Below are positions 19,440 through 27,090 of a DNA stretch of 64,000 bases, one piece after another. The first letter of the stretch is position 1. Every line of letters begins with the position of its first letter. The notes under the pieces are model-generated. The model saw only the letters and a list, made by a program, of their open reading frames with translations. It had not been told where the DNA came from and ran no database searches. The position numbers and the translations under genes are program-made. Origin of the DNA: Phycisphaerales bacterium (lineage in GTDB: Bacteria; Planctomycetota; Phycisphaerae; Phycisphaerales; SM1A02); contig JASMLR010000007.1 of the NCBI GenBank assembly GCA_030748575.1, positions 1 through 64,000 on the forward strand. Reading direction: 5' to 3'.

Positions 19440-20027
19440 TCAGTCGAGGCGGTCCAGCGCCCGCCGAAGCCAGGCACGCGCATAGGCCCAGTCTTTCTTG
19501 ACGGTGCGGTCAGAGGTTTCGATGATTCCGGCGACCTGGCGAACGTTCAATCCCAGTATGTACCGGAGGCGGGCGACCTCAGCGGCGCGGGGGGAGTCCT
19601 GCTCAAGTTTGTGCAGTGCCATGATCAGACCGGGAACGCTGTGGGAGGTCGCGAGATCCCACGTGGCGAGTTCGCCCGCCATGACGGAAAGCGAGAGTTT
19701 GGCACGGCCGCCGCCACGCCGCTTCGCTGAGCGGTGGCGTGCCTGATCCACGAGGTACTGTTGTATGCATCTCGAGACGGCACCGAAGAAGTGGCGTCGG
19801 CTGTCCCACGCGTCGGGGTGGTGCCGGTCGAGTTTCAGGAACACCTCATGCACGAGCATGGTCGGTTGCATCTGGGTTGCGTGGCCTTCCCGTGAGATGG
19901 CTGCGGTGGCCATGCAGTGGACGTCGTCGTAGACGGCGGCCCAGGCGTCCTGAGCCGCATGGTCGTCGCCTTCGAGGGCGCGATTGAGAATGCCTGTCAG
20001 CCCTGCGGAAGCGATACCCATGCCCAT
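19440..20027 (-). CDS. ECF-type RNA polymerase sigma factor (TIGR02999-like)
   Basis: 195 aa. Region 2 contains 'QPTMLVHEVFLKLDR' and 'RRHFFGAVSRCIQQYLVDQARHRSAKRRGG'; region 4 is the C-terminal HTH 'LGLNVRQVAGIIETSDRTVKKDWAYARAWL'. This pattern matches the ECF subfamily abundant in planctomycetes, usually next to Ser/Thr kinases and without an anti-sigma factor. ATG 20027 or 20021 could start it. It is co-directional with the kinase downstream, and divergent from imuA. Confidence 0.9.
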   Translation of the reverse strand: MGMGIASAGLTGILNRALEGDDHAAQDAWAAVYDDVHCMATAAISREGHATQMQPTMLVHEVFLKLDRHHPDAWDSRRHFFGAVSRCIQQYLVDQARHRSAKRRGGGRAKLSLSVMAGELATWDLATSHSVPGLIMALHKLEQDSPRAAEVARLRYILGLNVRQVAGIIETSDRTVKKDWAYARAWLRRALDRLD

Positions 20028-20084
20028 ACCCCTGACGTCGGGGGGCCCCGTTGCCCCGCGAGAGATCCCACCCTACACACCTAG

Positions 20085-20097
20085 GCCACTTTGTGGC
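20085..20097. promoter_or_regulatory. palindrome in the sigma factor / imuA intergenic region
   Basis: GCCAC-TTT-GTGGC, a perfect 5-bp inverted repeat with a 3-bp centre, lies in the 128-bp divergent region. It could be an operator for the sigma factor-kinase operon or for imuA, or a short transcript hairpin. No family assignment is possible from the sequence alone. Confidence 0.35.
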
Positions 20098-20118
20098 AGC
20101 AAATGTGCGTGGGGCCGC

Positions 20119-20148
20119 TTGACGAACACCCGAACAAAGGCCTAACAT
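20119..20148 (+). promoter_or_regulatory. candidate imuA promoter with GAAC direct repeat in the spacer
   Basis: TTGACG (-35, 20119-20124) and TAACAT (-10, 20143-20148) are separated by 18 bp. Two GAAC tetramers at 20124-20127 and 20132-20135 lie in the spacer (GAAC-N4-GAAC). Direct GAAC repeats, with a different spacing (N7), are LexA sites in alphaproteobacteria, so a damage-responsive operator is conceivable. The predicted start point falls at or just before the ATG at 20156. Confidence 0.45.
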
Positions 20149-20155
20149 CGGGTCC

Positions 20156-21256
20156 ATGCGTGGCACACCATGTATGGCAACAGGGTGGCGGGGGGTGGAT
20201 GCGGCCCTCCGAGGCGCGTCGGCGTGGCGGCCTGCGGGTGGCGGGGCCTCCATCGCGGCTTCGCCGGTGCAGCGGGCGCGGGAGGCGTTGGAGGCATGGC
20301 AGGCAGGCGAAGGCGGCGGACCGGATTCGCCGGCCAGTTCACCGGCCAGTTCACCGGCCAGTTCATGGGCCAGCCCATCCACGGCCCGGCATGCAGGCGT
20401 TGCCACCGAGTCGACGTCTCCTGTTTCGCCGCACGTGCCAGCGGATGGCGGGCTGGTGGTCGCGGGTGTCCATGAGTTTCTGGGCGACGCAGGCCCGCCG
20501 CTGGGCCTGCTTGGTCGGTTGGCCGGCCGCTTTGTTGCTGCTGCAGGCATGCGAGGACAGGAAGGCGACGCGGTGATTTGGGTCGGCCGCCGGGTGTGGC
20601 CGGATCTTCCGGCGCTGGCGAGGCTGGGGCGTGCCAGCGGTGTCGATGTGCCGGGGGTGTCATTGTTCGTTGATCCTGCGGACGCCGTGGGCAGGTGGTG
20701 GTGCGCCGAGCGTTCGGTTCGCAGCGGTGTCGCGTGTTGCGTCGTGCTGGATGGCGCGGGGGCCACGCTGACGGTGACGCGGCGGCTCCATCTGGCGGCG
20801 ATGGAGGCGGGGGTCACAGTGCTCCTGGCACGGGACCACGATGAGCAGGCGTGCCCGTCCGCAGCCATGACCCGTTGGCGTGTGCGACGGCTGATGCCGG
20901 CGATCGACCGGATGTTGGGAAGCACGCAGCCACCTCGCGCGCGGTGGCGGTTGGATCTGCTGCGATGCAAAGGCAGGCAGGCCTTCCATCCATGCGGGGA
21001 TCGCGTGGCGGTGCAGCGAGCGGGTGATGGGGCACTCGCGTCCTGGATGTTGGAGTGGGATCATGTACACGGACCTGTCGATCTTCCTGCCGAGCTGGCC
21101 GACCGACCTCGAAGCGAGGCGGCTTCGCCGCCGCGAAGGGGAGAGGACGGTTCCGCCGATCTTGATCGAACGCCGCGTTGGCGAGCGGCGGATCGTCGCC
21201 GACGCATGCATTCGATGCCGACGCCTCGGGATTCGCTCCGGCATGGTGTTGGCTGA
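20156..21256 (+). CDS. imuA: ImuA-like translesion synthesis accessory protein
   Basis: 366 aa. The RecA-related ImuA family is recognised from 'GVHEFLG' (about residue 103), 'GDAVIWVGRRVWPDLPALAR', and the C-terminal 'ARWRLDLLRCKGRQ' followed by 'LPAELADRP'. It has no Walker A, as usual for ImuA. Residues ~58-72 carry an Ala-Ser-Ser-Pro repeat from a 12-bp DNA repeat. The C-terminus overlaps imuB by 194 bp, but the conserved ImuA tail lies inside that overlap, so the overlap looks real. ATG 20156 may be leaderless; ATG 20174 is an alternative. It works with ImuB and DnaE2 in damage-induced mutagenesis. Confidence 0.8.
   Translation: MRGTPCMATGWRGVDAALRGASAWRPAGGGASIAASPVQRAREALEAWQAGEGGGPDSPASSPASSPASSWASPSTARHAGVATESTSPVSPHVPADGGLVVAGVHEFLGDAGPPLGLLGRLAGRFVAAAGMRGQEGDAVIWVGRRVWPDLPALARLGRASGVDVPGVSLFVDPADAVGRWWCAERSVRSGVACCVVLDGAGATLTVTRRLHLAAMEAGVTVLLARDHDEQACPSAAMTRWRVRRLMPAIDRMLGSTQPPRARWRLDLLRCKGRQAFHPCGDRVAVQRAGDGALASWMLEWDHVHGPVDLPAELADRPRSEAASPPRRGEDGSADLDRTPRWRAADRRRRMHSMPTPRDSLRHGVG
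20329..20377. repeat. 12-bp tandem repeat (about 4 units) inside imuA
   Basis: Unit CCGGCCAGTTCA repeats about four times with drift in the last unit. In the imuA frame it encodes SPASSPASSPASS, a flexible linker between the N-terminal helix and the RecA-like core. In-frame unit size means copy-number change would not break the gene. Confidence 0.75.
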
Positions 21257-22592
21257 AGCGACCGGCCTGCTCGACGCTTCTGATGCAGGAACGCCGCGAG
21301 TTCGCGAAGCGGCGCCTGAACGAGACACGGCTGCATTGCAGGCGTTGGCGATCTGGATGCGAAGGTTCACACCGCTGGTTGGCACCGATCCGCCCGACGG
21401 CCTCCGATTGGATGTTCGCGGGTGCACCCATCTTTTCGGCGGCAGTGAGCGGCTCGCAGGATCGATCCGATCGAGTTTGCAGGGCCTGCATGTGTCTGCG
21501 GTCGTCGCCGCGGCGCCGGCGGCGGCGATGGCGTGGGGCCTGGCGCGATTTGGAGGGCCGCAGATCGATGTGCGCCGGGCCGGCGCCCTCCCGCTGGCGG
21601 CGCTCCGCTTGTCCGCTGAAGATCATCAGGCGCTCGGCGAGGTTGGCATTGAAACGGTATCGCAGGCCATCGACCTCCCCCGAGTTGAATTGGCTGCAAG
21701 GTTCGGTGAGGCGGTGCTCCGTCGGATTGATGCGTGGACAGGCGACGATCCCGAGCCGCCGATCGACGGGCGTCCGCCGGAGCGGGGTATCGAAGTGAGC
21801 CGGGTGTTCGACGGTCCGGTTCGAGATCTTGAGGCGATTCAGCTTGTGATGTCTCAGTTGCTGGACGAACTGGCGGCCATGTTGGCTGATCGACAACGCG
21901 GCGCCGAGCGCATCGAAGCGTGTATGCATCGGTGTGACCGGCCGGATTGGCGATGGGCGATGGACGCGACGCGGCCGACGCGGGATGCGTCACATCTCAA
22001 GACAATCTTTCGTGAACGTCTGGAGCGTGTCGACGTCGCTTGCGGCGTGGAATCGGTGGCACTGCATGTTGCTCGCGATGCCTCGCTCCGTGGTGCCCAG
22101 CACGTGGTGTGGGATGTTGCACCCGAATCAGCCTGTCGCACGGGGCTGGGGGCGCTGGTGGACCGATTGCAGGCACGCTGCGGCGCGGTGCACATGCGGC
22201 GGGAAGTCGATGCGTACGTGGTTCGGTCGGGCTGTGATGGCGTGGCTCCGGGGTCTCCGGGGGACACAGGGCCTGGCACTCGGCCTGATGATGTGGCGTC
22301 ATCGACGCACTGGCGGGATCGGCCGACGAAACTCGTGTCACCTGTTCGGATCGACGTGCGATTGCCGGAGCCGGGATCGCACGGGCTGCTTCGCCGGCAG
22401 CGCCACTGCTGGCGGGTTGTCGTGGCGGCTGGGCCCGAACGGCTCGACCTGCCCTGGTGGACCGAGGCGGGACGGCGCATGGAGCCGGTGACGCGGACGC
22501 GGGATTACTGGCGGGTGTTGCGTGAGGACGGTCAATGGGTCTGGATCTACCGGTGTGTGGATGACTGGTTTCTCCAGGGGGCGTGGGTGTGA
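21063..22592 (+). CDS. imuB: ImuB, catalytically inactive Y-family polymerase homologue
   Basis: 509 aa. The start at 21063 matches the family N-terminus (LSIFLPSWPTDLEARR, equivalent to 'LWLPNWPIDR'). The Y-family catalytic acids are missing: the first site reads LSIFLPSW and the second 'GLRLDVRGCTHLFGG' has no Asp-Glu pair, as is normal for ImuB. The C-terminus ends with the family pattern 'RDYWRVL...WIYR...WFLQGAWV'. In known systems ImuB is the hub binding DnaE2, ImuA and the beta clamp. It overlaps imuA at the 5' end and dnaE2 by 4 bp (GTGA). Confidence 0.9.
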   Translation: MYTDLSIFLPSWPTDLEARRLRRREGERTVPPILIERRVGERRIVADACIRCRRLGIRSGMVLAEATGLLDASDAGTPRVREAAPERDTAALQALAIWMRRFTPLVGTDPPDGLRLDVRGCTHLFGGSERLAGSIRSSLQGLHVSAVVAAAPAAAMAWGLARFGGPQIDVRRAGALPLAALRLSAEDHQALGEVGIETVSQAIDLPRVELAARFGEAVLRRIDAWTGDDPEPPIDGRPPERGIEVSRVFDGPVRDLEAIQLVMSQLLDELAAMLADRQRGAERIEACMHRCDRPDWRWAMDATRPTRDASHLKTIFRERLERVDVACGVESVALHVARDASLRGAQHVVWDVAPESACRTGLGALVDRLQARCGAVHMRREVDAYVVRSGCDGVAPGSPGDTGPGTRPDDVASSTHWRDRPTKLVSPVRIDVRLPEPGSHGLLRRQRHCWRVVVAAGPERLDLPWWTEAGRRMEPVTRTRDYWRVLREDGQWVWIYRCVDDWFLQGAWV

Positions 22593-25500
22593 GCGCGGCA
22601 TCCCAAGCCGCCTACTGCGAGTTGGAGATCGCCACGGCCTACAGCTTTCTGTGTGGGGCCAGCCTCCCGGAGTCGTACGTGCACCGGGCCGCCGAACTCG
22701 GGTACACCACGGTCGGCATCACCGATGACGGGAGCGTCGGGGGGTTGGTACGCGCACACGTTGCTGGCCGGGAGACAGGTGTGCGGGTTGCCTGCGGCGC
22801 CCGGCTCCGGTTGGCGGTGGACGCGCAGTCGAGTCAGCACATGTCGATGCTGGTGTATGCGACCGATCGATCCAGTTGGGGTGGGCTCTGTCGATTGCTC
22901 ACGTCGGGGCGGCGTCGGGCGGCCAAGGGCGAGTATCGATTGACGCTGTCGGATCTGGTTCGCCATCACGACGGGTTGCTCGCGATTCTCCTGCCCGGCC
23001 GAGGTTCGCCACCTGCGAACGCGGTGATCGAGCGGCTTTGCGACACCTTCGACGACGACAGGCTGTCGATGTCGCTACATCGACACCTCGACGGCGACGA
23101 CGACACGGAAGTGATGCGCCGGGTGTCACTTGCCAGCCGGTTTGATGTACCGGTTGTTGCGACGAACGACGTGCGGTTCCATGTGCCGTCTCGAAGGCGG
23201 TTGCATGACGTGATGACATGCATTCGCCTGCACTGCAGGATCGATGATGCCGGCACGCAGTTGCTCTCCAACAGCGAGCGGTATCTGCAGCCGCCGCAGC
23301 GTATGGCGGAGCGGTTCGCGTCGCTTCCTGAGGCGATCGACCGCAGCGTGGTGATCGCAACTCGGGCGACGGAGAACTTTTCGCTCGATCGCGTGCGATA
23401 CCGGCCGCCGGGTGACGTGTGCCCGGAGGGGATGAATGAGAATGACCGGCTCCGGTCGCTGGTGGATGAAGGTCTTCGCCGCCGGGGTGGCGCCGAATCG
23501 ATCCGCCCGCAGATCGACAGGGAGTGCGAACTCATCGCCGAACTCGGATACGCGTCCTACTTCCTGACCGTCCACGACATTGTTCGATTCGCTCGCGGGC
23601 GGGGCATTCTCTGCCAGGGTCGCGGCTCGGCTGCGAATTCCGCCGTGTGTTGGGCGCTTGGAATCACGGCGGTCGATCCGGCGAGAGGCAATCTGCTGTT
23701 TGAGCGGTTTCTCAGCCGCGAGCGGGGCGAGCCGCCGGACATCGATATCGACTTTGAACATGACCGCCGCGAGGAAGTCATTCAGTACATCTACCGGCGG
23801 TACGGGCGTGATCGGGCTGCGCTCTGTGCAACAGTCATTACGTGGCGGTGGCGCAGTGCGATCCGTGAAGTCGGCCGCGTGCTTGGTTTGTCCCTGGACG
23901 TGATTGAACGACTGGCGAAGGGTGGCCGCGAAGGAGCGTCAGCGGATACGGCGCCTTCGGAAGGTGTGGTGTCGTTGGCGATCGAACTGGCGACAGCGTT
24001 TCGTGGACTTCCTCGGCACCGCTCACAGCATGTCGGTGGGTTTGTGATCACCGCGGATCCGCTCGAAGCGATTGTGCCCATCGAGAACGCTGCGATGGAT
24101 GATCGCACCGTTATCGAGTGGGACAAGGACGATCTTGAAGCGATGGGCTTGCTCAAGATCGATGTGCTCGGCCTGGGCATGCTCAGTTGCATTCGCCGTT
24201 GTCTGGATGAAGTTGGAGGTGACCCGCCGATGACACTGGCGAGCATTCCGGCAGAAGATCCGGATGTGTACGACATGTGTTGTCGCGCCGACACGGTGGG
24301 GGTGTTCCAGATCGAGTCGCGGGCACAGATGGCGATGCTCCCGCGATTGCAGCCACGGTGCTTCTACGACCTGGTCATCGAGATCGCGCTGGTCCGGCCC
24401 GGACCGATTCAAGGAGGCATGGTGCATCCGTATCTCCGGCGGCGGGAGGGACGGGAGGCGATCACCTACCCGAACGACGCGGTGCGGCACGTTCTGGAAC
24501 GGACGTTGGGTGTTCCGATCTTTCAGGAGCAGGCGATGCGTCTGGCGATGGTGGCCGGTGGGTTCACTGCAGATGAGGCCGAGCGACTTCGCAGGGCGAT
24601 GGGCGCGTGGAAGCGGCGGCCGGACACGATGCAGGCCATCGGCGGGCGCCTGATCGACGGTATGCGGGCCAGGGGATACGACCAGTCGTTCATCGATCGG
24701 TGCTGGCGGCAGATTCATGGGTTCAGCGAATACGGCTTTCCGGAGTCGCATTCTGTGAGTTTCGCACTGCTTGTCTATGCGTCGGCGTGGCTCAAGCATC
24801 ATCACCCCGCGGCGTTTGCGTGCAGCCTGCTCAACAGTCAGCCCATGGGTTTCTATGCGCCAGCTCAGATCGTGCGTGACGCCGTCGAGCATGGTGTGAC
24901 GGTGCGTCCGGTGGACGTTGCGCACAGTCGCGTCGGATGCACGCTTGAAGATCAGGAAACGGGCTCGCCGTCACTCAGGCTTGGCCTCCGCATGGTTCGA
25001 GGGCTGAGCCGTGATGATGCGACGCTGATCTGCGCAGCGGCCGCGAGCGGCGCTGCAGATCTTCAGCAACTGCACGCGTTCGGTGTCGGGCCCGGTGCGC
25101 TTCGAGCGGCTGCAAGGGCAGATGCCTTCGGTTCGATGGGGTTCGATCGGCAGTCGGCGTTGTGGGAGATTCGGCTCATCGAGCGTGGTGTGCTTCCGCT
25201 CTTCCCTGCGGGCTCCGCGCCGCCGAGGGTAGACCCTGCCCGCGGGCTGCCAAAGGTCGCGTTGGACAGGCAGGTTCGTGACGATTATCAGGCGACCGGC
25301 TTGTCGCTCAAGGCACATCCCGTGTCCTTCCTCAGGACATGGCTTGAGACGCGGGGCGCGAGCACGGCGGAGTCCATTCGTGCAGCGTGGCCGCAGTCAG
25401 GGGGGCAGCCGATGCGTGCTGCGGTGGGGGGATTGGTGTTGGTCAGGCAACGACCACATTCGGCCAAGGGCATGACGTTCATGACGGTTGAGGACGAAAC

Positions 25501-25804
25501 CGGCGCGGCCAACATCGTGATCACGCCACCGGTGTATCGGCGTTGCCGCGCGGCCATTCGATTGAGCCCGTTTGTGCTTGTGTACGGCACCATTGAGCGT
25601 CGAGGCGAGGTCGTTCACCTGAAGGCCGAGGAGGTGGTTGGGTGCACGATCGGGCCCGCTGTCGGTGAGGGGACGCTATATGGCGAAGACCAGAATGAAC
25701 ACGATCAGCACGACGACCGTGATGACGACCATCAGTCGTCGTTGGAAGTCCGCTGCAGCGGGTGGTCGGCGCAGCACGCGGCCACCGATCCAGGCTCCAC
25801 ATGA
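22589..25804 (+). CDS. dnaE2: error-prone DNA polymerase DnaE2
   Basis: 1071 aa. GTG 22589 is chosen because AGGGGG lies 7-8 nt upstream and GTGA overlaps the imuB stop; an in-frame GTG at 22583 is too close to the RBS. The N-terminal PHP domain begins 'YCELEIATAYSFLCGASLPE'. Polymerase catalytic acids are present: PDIDIDF (residues 383-389) and D525 in KIDVLGLG. The C-terminal OB fold has 'MTFMTVEDETGAANIVI' and 'GEVVHLKAEEV'. The last ~45 residues (His/Asp-rich) replace the usual Ser-Arg-Asp-Phe end and overlap a convergent gene by 129 bp. It is the polymerase of the ImuABC mutasome and bypasses lesions with low fidelity. Confidence 0.94.
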   Translation: MSAASQAAYCELEIATAYSFLCGASLPESYVHRAAELGYTTVGITDDGSVGGLVRAHVAGRETGVRVACGARLRLAVDAQSSQHMSMLVYATDRSSWGGLCRLLTSGRRRAAKGEYRLTLSDLVRHHDGLLAILLPGRGSPPANAVIERLCDTFDDDRLSMSLHRHLDGDDDTEVMRRVSLASRFDVPVVATNDVRFHVPSRRRLHDVMTCIRLHCRIDDAGTQLLSNSERYLQPPQRMAERFASLPEAIDRSVVIATRATENFSLDRVRYRPPGDVCPEGMNENDRLRSLVDEGLRRRGGAESIRPQIDRECELIAELGYASYFLTVHDIVRFARGRGILCQGRGSAANSAVCWALGITAVDPARGNLLFERFLSRERGEPPDIDIDFEHDRREEVIQYIYRRYGRDRAALCATVITWRWRSAIREVGRVLGLSLDVIERLAKGGREGASADTAPSEGVVSLAIELATAFRGLPRHRSQHVGGFVITADPLEAIVPIENAAMDDRTVIEWDKDDLEAMGLLKIDVLGLGMLSCIRRCLDEVGGDPPMTLASIPAEDPDVYDMCCRADTVGVFQIESRAQMAMLPRLQPRCFYDLVIEIALVRPGPIQGGMVHPYLRRREGREAITYPNDAVRHVLERTLGVPIFQEQAMRLAMVAGGFTADEAERLRRAMGAWKRRPDTMQAIGGRLIDGMRARGYDQSFIDRCWRQIHGFSEYGFPESHSVSFALLVYASAWLKHHHPAAFACSLLNSQPMGFYAPAQIVRDAVEHGVTVRPVDVAHSRVGCTLEDQETGSPSLRLGLRMVRGLSRDDATLICAAAASGAADLQQLHAFGVGPGALRAAARADAFGSMGFDRQSALWEIRLIERGVLPLFPAGSAPPRVDPARGLPKVALDRQVRDDYQATGLSLKAHPVSFLRTWLETRGASTAESIRAAWPQSGGQPMRAAVGGLVLVRQRPHSAKGMTFMTVEDETGAANIVITPPVYRRCRAAIRLSPFVLVYGTIERRGEVVHLKAEEVVGCTIGPAVGEGTLYGEDQNEHDQHDDRDDDHQSSLEVRCSGWSAQHAATDPGST

Positions 25805-25921
25805 CGGGCACGCATCTGCCTCGTCCCAGACCGTGTCGCCGCACTCGGGGCACCAGCCGGTCTGGTCACCGTCGTCTCCGAATCGAGCGACATCTTCAGG
25901 AGATGGGTCTTCGTCACGCAT
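25676..25921 (-). CDS. small membrane protein with zinc ribbon
   Basis: 81 aa. Four cysteines in two CxxC pairs (C24, C27, C38, C41; 'WCPECGDTVW...ACPSCGAWIG') make a zinc ribbon, followed by a single C-terminal transmembrane helix (residues ~63-81, VVITVVVLIVFILVF). It starts 5 bp after the transglutaminase-like gene, in the same operon, and its 3' half overlaps the end of dnaE2 on the other strand. The clear domain layout argues that this strand is coding here. Function unknown. Confidence 0.75.
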   Translation of the reverse strand: MRDEDPSPEDVARFGDDGDQTGWCPECGDTVWDEADACPSCGAWIGGRVLRRPPAAADFQRRLMVVITVVVLIVFILVFAI

Positions 25922-25926
25922 GGAGG

Positions 25927-27090
25927 CTAGGGCGCGCCCGTCCGCTCAAGCCGAATGCTCGAAGGGATGGGTCGTTGCGGGTCCAGCGTGAACGGCCCCG
26001 ACGGGGTATCGACCGTGCCGTTGACGATCTCGACGGGGAAGTTTGCCGCCGGCAGGAAACGCCCCCAACCCCACGGAGCCCAGGCGTCGTACGCCGTCGC
26101 CACCTTCAGCGGGCCAAACGACCAGGCCAGCGGAATACGCCGCTGCAATTGCCGCAAGGTCCCAAAGCCGGTCCACGCGTTTCTCGGGTCCAGCGTTCCA
26201 AGCGCCTGCTGACGGAGCACGTCCGGGTCAAAGGGCGTCCATCCACATTCAGGCAGGTACACCTCGGCCCAGACGCCGTACTCGGTCAGTCGCCCGTACC
26301 CGGCACTGCCCAGTCCGATGACGGGGCGGGCTGGAAGCCCTGCAGCCCGAAGCATGGCCACGCAGATGCAGACGAGATCGGCGGGGCTTCCGGTGCCGGA
26401 CTCCGCCGCCTTCCTGGCCCCTTGAACCCCGATGCCCCGCACCTGGCCCTGCGGGCCGAGGCTCATTCGACTGTCGCTTGTGTCCACGACCTTGAACCGG
26501 TTGCATGCGTCTCGAACAATGAGCTTGGCGGCCTGGGCCGGCGGCACGCTCCGAACATTGCCCTTGGTCAGCGCCTCCACCGTTGCGGTGATGACCTCCG
26601 CATCGGATTCAATCAGGGGTCCCGCCTTGAGCAGCGACGTCACGGCGGCCGGCCAGGTCGCCGGCCAGGGAGTCGCCATTGCTTCCGCATCATCAAACAC
26701 GCTCGACCACACGGTGGCCGTGGCCGTGACCTGCACCTGCAGTGGCCAGGTCTGGACCGGCGGGACATCGATCCGCAACTCGCCGCCGCCCAGATCGCCC
26801 GGGCCTTCGAGGGACTCGACGGCATCGATGTTGACCGTGTCCCGCCCGGCCTTGAGCGCCACGGCAAACCCGGTTGCGTCGAGGGTGCTCCAGGGACCGG
26901 TGACGATGATCGGCATCGTCCATGCCTGACCCTGTCCGGATGACGGTGGGTAGTTGATGGTCGTCGTGATCGTCATGCGGTGTCGAACCGACTCGCCTCG
27001 TTGGAGGGGGCCCTGAGGCTGAATCAGCGGCGGCTCCGCCGGTGCGGGCTGGCTCAACACGGCAAGCGCCAGGAGGCTGGGGATGATCAT
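25927..27090 (-). CDS. transglutaminase-like protein with degenerate catalytic triad
   Basis: 387 aa, exported (signal to about residue 18). Residues ~160-292 align with the transglutaminase core: 'MLRAAGLPARPVIGLG' and 'WAEVYLPECGWTPFDPD' are diagnostic. However the nucleophile Cys position is Pro236 (GSPAD instead of G-x-C) and the His position is Gly272 (YGVW instead of xHaW); only Asp288 remains. It is therefore unlikely to be a protease or cross-linker, and is more likely a binding domain. It overlaps mlaE by 4 bp and precedes the zinc-ribbon gene. The N-terminal ~150 residues are beta-rich. Confidence 0.83.
   Translation of the reverse strand: MIIPSLLALAVLSQPAPAEPPLIQPQGPLQRGESVRHRMTITTTINYPPSSGQGQAWTMPIIVTGPWSTLDATGFAVALKAGRDTVNIDAVESLEGPGDLGGGELRIDVPPVQTWPLQVQVTATATVWSSVFDDAEAMATPWPATWPAAVTSLLKAGPLIESDAEVITATVEALTKGNVRSVPPAQAAKLIVRDACNRFKVVDTSDSRMSLGPQGQVRGIGVQGARKAAESGTGSPADLVCICVAMLRAAGLPARPVIGLGSAGYGRLTEYGVWAEVYLPECGWTPFDPDVLRQQALGTLDPRNAWTGFGTLRQLQRRIPLAWSFGPLKVATAYDAWAPWGWGRFLPAANFPVEIVNGTVDTPSGPFTLDPQRPIPSSIRLERTGAP

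Noticed and set aside
25500-25804. Frameshift truncating DnaE2
   Set aside because: All polymerase and OB-fold motifs stay in one frame; only the last ~45 codons are unusual.
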